64,000 bases of DNA from UBA11524 sp963617205 (GCA_963617205.1 CAVEOA010000003.1:128610-192609), one strand, 5' to 3'. Counted from the stretch's first letter, positions 50,680 to 60,493 are shown. Numbers and translations: made by a program. The notes: generated by a model from the sequence alone, not told the origin.

Positions 50680-51231
50680 TTAGATGAGGTGCGCCTGCTG
50701 GAGGCGGTTCCTCAGCATCGGTCCGAGGGTGACAGCAATCGCCATCTTCACCAGATCCAGCGGTATAAACGGATAGACACACGCTGCAAGCGCGGCACTT
50801 GCGCTCTTCCCCGCCTGCACGCAGAACCACGCCGTCCCGAGCGCGTACAGCACGACTTCGCCGGCAACCATCGCCAGCAGGTGCACCCAGCGCTTTTCGC
50901 TCCGGCTCATCAGAAATCCGCCGAGCGCAACCATCGGCACATACCCGATGATAAATCCGCCTGTTGCGCCTGCGAGCTTCTCCGCGCCACCCGTGTAGCC
51001 GCTGAATACCGGCACGCCGACCAGCCCAAGCAGGATATACAGGCAGACGCTGATGACCGCCTTCTGCCAGCCGAGCACGTACACAGACAGAAACAGCACG
51101 AGCGTCGCAAGGCTGATTGGCACAGGTCCGATGGGCAGCGACAGCGGCGCAAGAATGCAGGTAATCGCCGTCATCAGAGCAACGGCGACCATGGTATATG
51201 TTTTCGGTGCGGATTTCGCGGATTTTGTCAC
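50680..51231 (-). CDS. bioY: Biotin transporter BioY (ECF S component)
   Basis: A 183-residue membrane protein with six helices. The BioY pattern is seen in TYTMVAVALMTAITCILAPL, PISLATLVLFLSVYVLG, LLGLVGVPVFSGYTGGAEKLAGATGGFIIGY and PFIPLDLVKMAIAV. It binds biotin and works with shared EcfAT components, which are not in the window. I use the GTG at 51231, with AAAGGAGG at seven to eight bases; the longer frame has no such site. Confidence 0.93.
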   Translation of the reverse strand: MTKSAKSAPKTYTMVAVALMTAITCILAPLSLPIGPVPISLATLVLFLSVYVLGWQKAVISVCLYILLGLVGVPVFSGYTGGAEKLAGATGGFIIGYVPMVALGGFLMSRSEKRWVHLLAMVAGEVVLYALGTAWFCVQAGKSASAALAACVYPFIPLDLVKMAIAVTLGPMLRNRLQQAHLI

Positions 51232-51270
51232 AGGAAAAGCCTCCTTTGCGTAAACCAAAATGCAGTTAGC

Positions 51271-51299
51271 AGTTTACCATAATTCCTTCCCCCTGTCAA
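51271..51299 (-). promoter_or_regulatory. Promoter of bioY
   Basis: TTGACA (51299-51294), 17 bases, TAAACT (51276-51271) on the minus strand. I see no clear BirA operator. Confidence 0.75.
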
Positions 51300-51432
51300 G
51301 AAGGAATCCTTCCTTCAGGCTTTTATTTTCGCCGAAAATGTGCTAAACTGAAGGGGTCACAAAGGCGTTTTCAGGGCGGACAGACTGCCCCTGACCGCGC
51401 TTCAAGCATCGAGCAGAGGAGTAAACAAGACA

Positions 51433-52611
51433 ATGGATTATAATCAGGCAGCACTTGAAATGCATGAAGCCAATCACGGCAAGGTCGCCGTTCGCAGCAA
51501 GGTCAAGGTTGAGAACCGCGACGACCTGTCCACCGCCTACACGCCCGGCGTTGCCGAGCCCTGCCGCCGCATTCACGCGAATCCCGCCGACGTCTACCGT
51601 TACACCGCGAAGGGCAACCTCGTCGCGGTCGTGTCGGACGGCACGGCGGTGCTGGGTCTGGGCGACATCGGTCCGTTGGCGGCGATGCCGGTCATGGAGG
51701 GCAAGGCCATCCTGTTCAAGGAATTTGCGGACGTGGACGCGTTCCCGATTTGCCTGAATACGAAGGATGTCGAGGAAATCATCCGCACGGTGAAGGCGAT
51801 TGCCCCGACGTTCGGCGGCATCAATCTGGAGGACATTTCCGCGCCGCGCTGCTTTGAAATTGAAACGCGCCTGCGCAGGGAGCTGGACATTCCGGTCTTC
51901 CACGATGATCAGCACGGCACGGCGATTGTCGTGTCTGCCGGTCTGCTGAACGCGCTGCGCCTCGTCGGCAAGAAAATGGAGGACGCTGAAATCGTCATCA
52001 ACGGCGCGGGCAGCGCAGGCATCTCGATTGCAAAGCTGCTGCTGCAGTTCGGCGCGGGCAACATCGTGCTGGTCGACCGTGCAGGCGCGGTCAGCAAGGA
52101 TGAGGACTGGCTGAATCCGGCGCAGCGTGCCATGGCAGAGGTCACGAACCGCCGCAACGAGCGCGGTCCGCTCGCCGAAATCATGAAGGGCAAGGACGTG
52201 TTCATCGGCGTATCCGCTCCGAAGATTGTCACGGCGGACATGGTCGCAACGATGGCGAAGGATGCGATTGTGTTTGCCATGGCGAATCCCACGCCTGAAA
52301 TCATGCCCGAGGAAGCGGCAAAGGGCGGCGCGCGCGTCATCGCGACCGGTCGCAGCGACTACCCGAACCAGATCAACAACGTGCTGGTCTTCCCCGGCAT
52401 TTTCCGCGGCGCACTCGATGCGCAGGCGACCGACATCACCGAGGACATGAAGCGCTCCGCCGCGCTGGCGATTGCAGGCATCGTTTCCGACAGCGAGCTG
52501 AAGGAGGATTACATCATCCCCGGCGCATTTGACAAGCGCGTTGCGCCCGCCGTTGCGAAGGCGGTCATGGACTGCGCGAAGGCATCGGGGGTCAGCAAGC
52601 TGGGGAAATAA
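51433..52611 (+). CDS. NAD(P)-dependent malic enzyme
   Basis: A 392-residue short-form bacterial malic enzyme. Landmarks: DDLSTAYTPGVAEPC with the catalytic Tyr (about residue 36), SDGTAVLGLGDIGP, GINLEDISAPRCFEIE, FHDDQHGTAIV with the metal Asp pair (about 156-166), the nucleotide loop INGAGSAGISIAKLL, ANPTPEI and NQINNVLVFPGIFRGALD. It decarboxylates malate to pyruvate with NAD or NADP; coenzyme choice cannot be told. GAGGAG lies upstream. It stands alone, between bioY (divergent) and a repeat block. Confidence 0.95.
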   Translation: MDYNQAALEMHEANHGKVAVRSKVKVENRDDLSTAYTPGVAEPCRRIHANPADVYRYTAKGNLVAVVSDGTAVLGLGDIGPLAAMPVMEGKAILFKEFADVDAFPICLNTKDVEEIIRTVKAIAPTFGGINLEDISAPRCFEIETRLRRELDIPVFHDDQHGTAIVVSAGLLNALRLVGKKMEDAEIVINGAGSAGISIAKLLLQFGAGNIVLVDRAGAVSKDEDWLNPAQRAMAEVTNRRNERGPLAEIMKGKDVFIGVSAPKIVTADMVATMAKDAIVFAMANPTPEIMPEEAAKGGARVIATGRSDYPNQINNVLVFPGIFRGALDAQATDITEDMKRSAALAIAGIVSDSELKEDYIIPGAFDKRVAPAVAKAVMDCAKASGVSKLGK

Positions 52612-52639
52612 GTGCTTTGCACTTTTTCCCAACTTGGCT

Positions 52640-53285
52640 TGTTTTGTGGCTTTTCGGGGGCTATAGAACAGGCGAAGCCTGCACGGCTTTTTTCGGGGGC
52701 TTTGCGGTCGCCCTCTGGACTCCTTCGCAATGCGTTTTTCCCAACTTGATTTGTTTTGTGGCTTTTTTCGGGGGCTTTGCGCTCGCCCCCGAACCCCTTC
52801 GCAGTGCACTTTCTCAAACTTGATTTGCTTTGTGGCTTTTATAGCCACGTTGAGAATCATCTATGGAAATGAAAATTGCGTGCCCGAAGGGGTTTCAGGG
52901 GGCGACCGGAAAGCCCCCTGAAATGCCGCTTTACAAATCATGCACCATAGCAGCGCACTTTAAAGGAATCCGGAAAGAAATCAGGCGAAGCCTGCGGTCG
53001 CCCCGTGCCCCTTCGCGTTGCGTCTTTCCCAACTTGACTTGCTTTGTAGCTTTTATAGCCACGTTGAGAATCATCTATGGAGTTGAAAATTGCGTGCCCG
53101 AAGGGGTTTCAGGGGGCGACCGGAAAGCCCCCTGAAAATGCCGCTTTACAAATCATGCACCATGGCAGCGCACTGTAAAGGAATCCGGAAAGAAATCAGG
53201 CGAAGCCCGCGGTCGCCCCGTGCCCCTTCGCAATGCACTTTCTCAAACTTGATTCTGAAAAGAAATCAGGCGAAGCCTGTCTTTC
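52640..53285. repeat. Dispersed repeats with a 214-bp tandem duplication
   Basis: Left part: repeats with TTTCGGGGGCTTTGCG, CGCCCCCGAACCCCTTCGCA and TTCCCAACTTGATTTG. Right part: a unit starting ATAGCCACGTTGAGAATCAT at 52841 recurs at 53055, a period of 214 bases, with only scattered changes; each contains TTTCAGGGGGCGACCGGAAA and CAGGCGAAGCC(T/C)G. The last CAGGCGAAGCCTG lies about 25 bases before the cinA start codon, so the repeat forms part of its leader. Confidence 0.88.
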
Positions 53286-53298
53286 GAGGTGAATTAGG

Positions 53299-54552
53299 AT
53301 GATTGCTGAAATCCTCTGCATCGGTACTGAGCTCCTGATGGGACAGGTTCTTAATACCAACGCGCAGTTCCTCTCGCGGCGGCTTTCCGCCCTCGGCGTC
53401 ACCCAGCAGCATCAAACCGTCGTGGGCGATAATCCTGTCCGGCTGGAGGCGGCGTACCGCCTTGCGCTCAGCCGTGCCGACATCGTCATCACCTCCGGCG
53501 GGCTCGGTCCGACGGTCGACGATATCACCAAGCGCATCGCGGCCAAGGTCGCCGGCAAGGAGCTTGTCGTTTTCCCTGAGGCCGAAAGGATGGTCACGGC
53601 GCGCTTCCGCCAGTATCACCGGAACATGACGCTCAACAACCTCTCGCAGGCGATGTTCACGCCGGATTCGACCCTCCTGCTGAATCCCAACGGCACCGCG
53701 CCGGGCGCCATCGTCCCCATGGGCGGCGGCAAAATCGTCATCCATCTGCCCGGACCGCCGTGCGAGCTGGAGCCGATGTTCCGCGACTCGGTCGAGCCGT
53801 ATTTGCAGCAGCTGTCCGGACGCGTGCTGGTCAGCCGGTATGTGCGCATCTTCGGCATGGGCGAATCGGAGGTGGACACGCGCCTGCACGACCTTGAGCT
53901 CGGCGAAAACCCGACGCTGTCGCCGTACTGCTCGCTGGGCGAGGTGCTGCTGCGCGCCACGGCCTCCGCACCGACGCAGGATGAGGCGATTGCTCTGCTG
54001 AATCCGCTGCTTGAGCAGATTCGGTCGCGCCTTGGACCTGTAATTTACGCCATCGAGAAGGACGAAACCGGTTCCCTTGCGCAAACCGCAGTCGAGACCC
54101 TCCACCGGCGCGGCATGACCTGCGCGACCTGCGAGAGCCTGACCGGCGGCAAGGTGGTTGCGTCCCTCGTGGACATTCCGGGCGCGTCTGCGGTCGTGCG
54201 TGCAGGGCTGGTGACGTACCAGACGGACACGAAAACGATTCTGGCGAACGTCCCGTCAGACGTCATCGAGCGCTTCGGCGTCGTGAGCGAGGAGGTCGCC
54301 CGAGCCATGGCGGAAGGCACGCGCAATCGCCTCGGCGTGGATATCGCCGTCAGCACGACAGGCGTTGCGGGGCCTGACGGCGGCACGGAGGACTGCCCCG
54401 TCGGAACGGTGTGCGTGGGCGTTTCAACCGCCGAAGGGACGCGCGCATTCCGCCTGCAGCTTGCCGGAAACAGGGAGCGGATTCGCACCCTTGCGGCAAA
54501 GCATGCAATTTACGCGCTTTTGCAGGAAACCCTCCTGCTTGAAAGGAGCTAA
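53299..54552 (+). CDS. cinA: CinA family protein (competence/damage-inducible, nicotinamide mononucleotide deamidase)
   Basis: A 417-residue two-domain protein. Residues 1-170 are the MoCF-like domain (EILCIGTELLMGQVLNTNAQ, ITSGGLGPTVDDITK, LPGPPCELEPMF); residues about 255-417 the CinA/PncC deamidase domain (LAQTAVETLHRRGMTCATCE, SLTGGKVVASLVDIPGAS, VSTTGVAGPDGGTE, PVGTVCVGVS). It recycles NMN and may hydrolyse ADP-ribose. In several Firmicutes cinA is linked to recA and competence; here it lies between a repeat block and an LRR protein. CGAGGTG precedes the ATG. Confidence 0.95.
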   Translation: MIAEILCIGTELLMGQVLNTNAQFLSRRLSALGVTQQHQTVVGDNPVRLEAAYRLALSRADIVITSGGLGPTVDDITKRIAAKVAGKELVVFPEAERMVTARFRQYHRNMTLNNLSQAMFTPDSTLLLNPNGTAPGAIVPMGGGKIVIHLPGPPCELEPMFRDSVEPYLQQLSGRVLVSRYVRIFGMGESEVDTRLHDLELGENPTLSPYCSLGEVLLRATASAPTQDEAIALLNPLLEQIRSRLGPVIYAIEKDETGSLAQTAVETLHRRGMTCATCESLTGGKVVASLVDIPGASAVVRAGLVTYQTDTKTILANVPSDVIERFGVVSEEVARAMAEGTRNRLGVDIAVSTTGVAGPDGGTEDCPVGTVCVGVSTAEGTRAFRLQLAGNRERIRTLAAKHAIYALLQETLLLERS

Positions 54553-54554
54553 CC

Positions 54555-56405
54555 ATGAAGAAAATTCTTCTCTTCCTCTTGACCATCCTTCTCCTGTGCA
54601 CCCTTGCTTTTGCGGAATCCGGCACAGCCGCCTTCATGACGCTCACGGTCGATACATCCGTTGAAACGCTCGACCTCGGCGACCTTGTCGTTTCCGATTA
54701 CGATGCGCTCTGTGCCTTCCTCGACCAGCTCCCGAACCTCACGCAGCTCGATATGTACGCCACCAAAATCAGCCGGGCGAATATTGAGATGCTCGCGGAA
54801 CGTTACCCGAACATCACCTTCGGATGGACGATGTGCGTCGGCGATCACCTCGTCCGCACGGACGCAACGGTCTTTTCCACGCTCCATAACAACAAGAGCA
54901 CCGCGCATAAAAGCACTGATTTTTCGGTGCTGAAGTACTGCAAGAACATGATGGCGCTGGATATCGGGCATAATGCCGCGGACGACCTCTCCTTCCTCTC
55001 GGAAATGACGGAGCTGCGCGTGCTGATTATCGCGTGCAACCGCGTCGAGGATATTTCGCCGCTGGCAAACCTGACAAAGCTGGAATATCTGGAGATTTTC
55101 AAGAACAAGATTCGCGACATTTCGCCGCTGGCAAACCTGACGAACCTGATTGACCTGAATATCTGCTTCAACTACATCAAGGACTGGTCACCGCTGGAGG
55201 GGCTGACGCAGCTGGAGCGCCTCTGGGTGTATAACTCGAACAATTACATGGACAGCGACCCGATTTCCAAGGCGGTCGTGCAGTCGCTCAAGGAGCATCT
55301 GCCCAACACGCATATCGATTCCAAGTCGTATTCCACCAACGGCGGCTGGCGCGAGCATGAGCGCTACAACATCCTGTACACCATGTTCCGCTCCGGCGAA
55401 TACACGCCCTTCCCCGGTACGCAGACGGATTACGAGTCGCTGCCCGACCCCGTCGAACCGTCCGAAACATCCGATGCGACCGATGTAACCGGAACGTCCG
55501 ATGCAGCCGAAACGTCCGATGCAGCCGATGTAACCGGAACGTCCGATGTGACCGCGATGCCCGAACCCACTGCAACCCCCGAACCCACCGGAACGTCCGG
55601 CGCGACCGTCACCTACGCAAAAATGACGTTCGACCGCAATGCGGATTACGTTGACCTCGGGAAAACGGTCGTGTCCGATTTCGACAAGCTGTGCGACTTC
55701 ATCGACCAGATGCCGAACCTCACAAAGCTGGACATGTACGGCACGAAGATGAAGCGTGCGGATATGCAGATGCTCTCCGAACGCTACCCGCAGATTGAAT
55801 TTGGCTGGACGATGTACGTCGGCGACCACCTCGTCCGCACGGATGTGACCGCCTTCTCCACGCACCACACGTATCAGAGCGACTTCCACACGAGCACGAC
55901 GTTCTCCGTGCTCAAGTACTGCCATAACCTCCTCGCGCTGGATATCGGGCATAACGCCGTGGATGACCTGTCCTTTCTGGAGGATTTGCCGCAGCTCAAG
56001 GTGCTGATTATCGCCGCGAATAATGTCACGGATATCTCCGTGCTGGCAAAGCTGGAGAATCTGGAGTATCTGGAACTGTTCATGAACCATGTTTCCGACC
56101 TGACGCCGCTGACCGGCTTGACGCACCTGGTTGACCTGAACCTGTGCTACAACAGCATCACGGACTGGTCGCCGCTGGAGAGCATGACGTGGCTTCAGCG
56201 CCTGTGGCTGAACAACAGCGGCACCTACGCGGGCACCGCAAGGGTCCCGTCGGATGTCGTTGCCTCCCTGAAGGAGCATCTGCCCAACACCATCGTCAAC
56301 ACGACCGCCGCGCATTCCACCGGCGACGACTGGAGCTATTACCCGCATTCAAGCATTACCCGGAAAATGTTCAAGCAAGGGTCCTATATCCCGTTTGACG
56401 ACTGA
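54555..56405 (+). CDS. Secreted leucine-rich repeat protein with internal duplication
   Basis: A 616-residue exported protein (signal peptide MKKILLFLLTILLLCTLAFA). It consists of two halves of about 260 residues with the same order of elements: DLGDLVVSDYDALCAFLDQL, NLTQLDMYATKISRANIEML, FGWTMCVGDHLVRTDATVFS, ALDIGHNAADDLSFL and 22-residue LRR units (NRVEDISPLANLTKLEYLEI). Between them, about residues 296-350, lies a Thr/Ser/Asp/Pro linker of VTGTSDAAETSDA-type repeats. The LRR units are the internalin-like/LRR_4 type. No cell-wall anchor is visible, so it is free or non-covalently bound. It starts two bases after the cinA stop. Confidence 0.88.
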   Translation: MKKILLFLLTILLLCTLAFAESGTAAFMTLTVDTSVETLDLGDLVVSDYDALCAFLDQLPNLTQLDMYATKISRANIEMLAERYPNITFGWTMCVGDHLVRTDATVFSTLHNNKSTAHKSTDFSVLKYCKNMMALDIGHNAADDLSFLSEMTELRVLIIACNRVEDISPLANLTKLEYLEIFKNKIRDISPLANLTNLIDLNICFNYIKDWSPLEGLTQLERLWVYNSNNYMDSDPISKAVVQSLKEHLPNTHIDSKSYSTNGGWREHERYNILYTMFRSGEYTPFPGTQTDYESLPDPVEPSETSDATDVTGTSDAAETSDAADVTGTSDVTAMPEPTATPEPTGTSGATVTYAKMTFDRNADYVDLGKTVVSDFDKLCDFIDQMPNLTKLDMYGTKMKRADMQMLSERYPQIEFGWTMYVGDHLVRTDVTAFSTHHTYQSDFHTSTTFSVLKYCHNLLALDIGHNAVDDLSFLEDLPQLKVLIIAANNVTDISVLAKLENLEYLELFMNHVSDLTPLTGLTHLVDLNLCYNSITDWSPLESMTWLQRLWLNNSGTYAGTARVPSDVVASLKEHLPNTIVNTTAAHSTGDDWSYYPHSSITRKMFKQGSYIPFDD

Positions 56406-56452
56406 CAGAGGGCGACGCGCCTCTGCCTGTTGATAATAAGGAGGAATCCACC

Positions 56453-57217
56453 ATGAAGATCGGTGCACAGACGTTTACCATCCGCGATTACATGCAGAAT
56501 GAGCGCGACTTCCGCGAATCCATGCGGCGGCTGTCCGCCATCGGCTACACCTGCGTGCAGCTGTCCGGCGTGGGCGATGTTCCGGTTGAGGCACAGCGCG
56601 ACAGCTGCGGCGAGTACGGGCTGCAGGTTGCCCTGACCCACACGAATCCCGACCGCATCATCAACGACACCGACGCCGTCATCCGCGAGCATGAGCTGCT
56701 CGGCTGCAATTACATCGGCATCGGCATGATGGCGCCCAGATACCAGACCGCCGAGTGGATTGACCGATTTTCGGCGGACTTCCTGACGCCCGCGAAGAAA
56801 ATCCGCGACGCCGGCAAAAAGCTCGTGTACCATAACCACAACCTCGAGTGGACACGCCTGCGCGATGGGCGAAAGATATTCGACGTCATGCTGACGCAAA
56901 TGCCGGCGGAGCTGATGGGTCTTACGCTTGACATGTACTGGGTGCAGGCGGCAGGCGCAGATGTCCTCGCGACGGTTGACAGCCTGCAGGACCGCATTCC
57001 CTGCGTGCATCTCAAGGACATGGCGGTCAAGGGCTTTGAACAGCGCATGGCGGTTGTCGGCGAGGGCAATATGGACTACGAGCGGATTCTTGCACACCTG
57101 CAGGCGCTTGGCAAGACGGAATATGCATTCGTGGAGCAGGATAACTGCTATGGCGAAAGCCCGTTTGACTGCCTTGCGCGCAGCCTGACCAACATCAAGC
57201 GGTTCATGGGAGAATAA
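56453..57217 (+). CDS. Sugar phosphate isomerase/epimerase-like TIM barrel protein
   Basis: A 254-residue protein of the xylose isomerase-like TIM barrel (AP_endonuc_2) family. MKIGAQTFTIRDYM is the first strand, LTHTNPDRI and YHNHNLEWTRL supply His ligands, LTLDMYWVQAAGAD the Asp and Trp, CVHLKDMA the next His, and VVGEGNMDYERIL the glycine loop. Members isomerise or epimerise sugars or inosose. No sugar genes surround it here. TAAGGAGG precedes the ATG. It follows the LRR gene after 47 bases. Confidence 0.88.
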   Translation: MKIGAQTFTIRDYMQNERDFRESMRRLSAIGYTCVQLSGVGDVPVEAQRDSCGEYGLQVALTHTNPDRIINDTDAVIREHELLGCNYIGIGMMAPRYQTAEWIDRFSADFLTPAKKIRDAGKKLVYHNHNLEWTRLRDGRKIFDVMLTQMPAELMGLTLDMYWVQAAGADVLATVDSLQDRIPCVHLKDMAVKGFEQRMAVVGEGNMDYERILAHLQALGKTEYAFVEQDNCYGESPFDCLARSLTNIKRFMGE

Positions 57218-57221
57218 AGCG

Positions 57222-57465
57222 CAGCACGCGCAGCCTGTATGCAGACGCGCTCAACTCCATCGCGAAAAGGGTCAAGGGAGGACTTCGTCCCGTTTCCTAT
57301 CCCTTGCAGGGTCAAGGGACAGCCTCCCTTGTAGGGCTTGGGGCAACGCCCCAACCAAAATCACACAGTCAACACCGAAGAAGTCACCACCCATGCCCCC
57401 ACGAGCGCTGAACAGAGAAGCGGACGAAGTCCGCGGAACGCTTTCAGCGCAGCACAACTAACTAA
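57222..57465. repeat. Long dispersed repeat, right member of an inverted pair
   Basis: Read on the minus strand this carries, in the same order as 50423-50679, TGTGCTGCGCTGAAAGCG, GCGGACTTCGTCCGC, GTTCAGCGCTCGTG, GGTTGGGGCGTTGCCCCAAG, two AAGGGA modules and TTGACCCTTTTCGCG. The pair encloses bioY, malic enzyme, cinA, the LRR gene and the isomerase gene. Confidence 0.88.
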
Positions 57466-57619
57466 AAAAACAGCTGCTCTCATCGAACAGCCGCTTGGAA
57501 ATCCATGATTGAATCGTAATGTAGTGACCTCAACCCTTCTGGCGCAGGCAGCAATTTTCCCTGCCAGTCACCCAAAAACGCTTGTCCCAAATCAATAACC
57601 ATCTCCCCACTTAACAACA

Positions 57620-57692
57620 AAAACGCCACGGATATTCAACCGGATTGGTCGATGTCCGTGGCGTTTTCCAATCGAAAAAAGCGTTTTGCGGC
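57620..57692. terminator. Bidirectional terminator-like element, copy 2
   Basis: ACGCCACGGATATTCAACC pairs through GGTCGATGTCCGTGGCGT, followed by TTTCC and the tail AATCGAAAAAAGCGTTTTG. It matches the element at 39315-39390, with a base change in the stem compensated on the other arm. The remaining sequence of 57466-57736 holds only a short hairpin and nothing else recognised. Confidence 0.75.
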
Positions 57693-57736
57693 AGCGCCGT
57701 TTTATCAAAAATTTAACAATCGCTTCGCGTTATCCC

Positions 57737-57765
57737 TTGACGAATCTGACACATCGTTGTATCAT
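57737..57765 (+). promoter_or_regulatory. Promoter of the NusG-II/Gx pair
   Basis: TTGACG (57737-57742), 17 bases, TATCAT (57760-57765). Confidence 0.7.
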
Positions 57766-57840
57766 GAAGATAGTCGGAATCGTGGATTTTCGCACATTCC
57801 GATGCCTGATACAGCCAGAAGGGAATGGACGAAAAAGGTT

Positions 57841-58524
57841 ATGAATAAGCAACCGTCTGCGGATCAGTCCGCTGCACAGAAGAAGCAGATTTTCCGGCGA
57901 AATGCCATCATTATCGCAGTGCTCGTGCTGATTGTGTGCGTGATGCTGCTCGTGCTGGATCGGAAAACCACCATTCAGGCGGACGCAAATTCGCCGACGC
58001 TTGCGCTGGAAGTGGCGGATGTCGCGACGGAAACGCCCGACCCGACTGCCGAAACGACCGAAGCGCCGACCGATGTCCCGACCGACACGCCTGAGCCTGC
58101 CGAAACCGCCGTGCCGGATGATGCTGTTGCCACTGCAACGGCGCTCGCAGCGACCACTGAGGTGCCGAACGAAACCGTCGCAGCCATCCTCGACAACGAT
58201 GCGCAGGCGTTCCTCCTCGTCACGATGGGCAACAACGTCTATGCGCCTATCCCGCTGACGGGCGAAACATACTACAAGCTGACCAACGGCACGGGCGTCA
58301 ACATCGTGCATGTCACGGAAACGAGCATCAACATGCACGAGGCGAACTGCGATAATCAGGACTGCATTGAGCAGGGCGAGGTCACGCTGGAGAACAAGGA
58401 CACGCGCATCCTCTCCAACATGATTATCTGCCTGCCGAATCAGATTTCACTTCAGCTCTTCAGCCGCGAGGAGATTATCGAGTGGATGACCGAGAACCTG
58501 CAGGAGGACACTGCGAATGAGTAA
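57841..58524 (+). CDS. NusG domain II-containing membrane-anchored protein
   Basis: A 227-residue protein: a cytoplasmic start, one membrane helix (about 22-42, AIIIAVLVLIVCVMLLVL), a Thr/Pro/Glu linker (about 50-110), then a domain with INMHEANCDNQDCIEQGEV and MIICLPNQISLQLF, the NusG_II pattern seen in short exported proteins that usually accompany a Gx transporter in Clostridia. The two Cys (C-x4-C) are conserved. I chose the ATG at 57841 because the upstream in-frame ATG at 57802 lacks a ribosome site; the promoter excludes starts before about 57772. Its end overlaps the next gene by eight bases. Confidence 0.8.
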   Translation: MNKQPSADQSAAQKKQIFRRNAIIIAVLVLIVCVMLLVLDRKTTIQADANSPTLALEVADVATETPDPTAETTEAPTDVPTDTPEPAETAVPDDAVATATALAATTEVPNETVAAILDNDAQAFLLVTMGNNVYAPIPLTGETYYKLTNGTGVNIVHVTETSINMHEANCDNQDCIEQGEVTLENKDTRILSNMIICLPNQISLQLFSREEIIEWMTENLQEDTANE

Positions 58525-59032
58525 GCCGCGGTTTTCTACGAGGCAGCTGGCGCTTTGCAGCATGCTGCTGACGCTGATGCTCGTGCTCAGCTGGGTGGAA
58601 AGCCTCTTTCCGCCGCTGATGGGCATTCCCGGCATTAAGCTGGGCTTAAGCAACGGCGTGCTGATTTTCGCGGTCTACATGCTGTCGCTGCCGACCGCGT
58701 GGGTGCTGATGCTGCTCAAGGTGCTGCTTTCTGCGCTGTTTCTCGGCGGCGTCGCGGCGCTTCCCTACGCGCTTGCAGGCGGCGTGCTGTCGCTGCTGTG
58801 CATGAGCCTGCTGTCACGCGTCAAGTGGCTTCACCCCGTCACCGTATCCATTGTCGGCGGCATCGCGCACAATGCCGGACAGATTCTGATGGCGATGCTT
58901 GTCCTGCACACCATGCAGCTGATGTATTATATGGCGGTGCTGATGCTTTCGGGGATTCTCTTCGGCGCGCTGACCGGCATCAGTGCGACGCTTGTCATGA
59001 ATCATCTGAAAAAGGCGCACCTGATGAAGTAA
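58517..59032 (+). CDS. Gx transporter family protein (HepPP_syn_1)
   Basis: A 171-residue membrane protein with five or six helices. It matches the family once named heptaprenyl diphosphate synthase component I, now Gx transporter: LALCSMLLTLMLVLSWVESLFPP, PGIKLGLSNGVLIFAVYML, LLKVLLSALFLGG, GGIAHNAGQI. These look like ECF-type substrate-binding membrane subunits of unknown substrate. It overlaps the NusG-II gene, and the pairing is the usual one in Clostridia, where they often sit near ApbE or quinone/flavin genes; none are here. Confidence 0.85.
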   Translation: MSKPRFSTRQLALCSMLLTLMLVLSWVESLFPPLMGIPGIKLGLSNGVLIFAVYMLSLPTAWVLMLLKVLLSALFLGGVAALPYALAGGVLSLLCMSLLSRVKWLHPVTVSIVGGIAHNAGQILMAMLVLHTMQLMYYMAVLMLSGILFGALTGISATLVMNHLKKAHLMK

Positions 59033-59106
59033 CCCGCGGAACAGGGACGCAGCGGCGCAGGTTGCTGACCGCTGGCGGTGCGTCGTCGCGATTTCTTGCA
59101 AACAAA

Positions 59107-59158
59107 AAGCGCCTTCGCTTGGATTTCTCCCTGCGAGGGCGCTTTCTGATTTTCCTTA
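59107..59158. terminator. Bidirectional terminator between Gx and argG
   Basis: AAAAGCGCCTTCGC pairs with GCGAGGGCGCTTT, with A-run left and T-rich right, serving both converging genes. Confidence 0.88.
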
Positions 59159-60373
<1,215 letters not shown>

Positions 60374-60464
60374 GTTCAATCGACTCCTTTAATTCAGCGC
60401 CGTGCCGGTGGCGTTGGCGCTCTGTTTTGCATTTTTTCATGCCCCATTTTTTGAGCACGGGCAT

Positions 60465-60493
60465 ATTATACATCGGTATGAATAAAAATGCAA
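60465..60493 (-). promoter_or_regulatory. Promoter of argG
   Basis: TTGCAT (60493-60488), 17 bases, TATAAT (60470-60465) on the minus strand. Confidence 0.72.
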
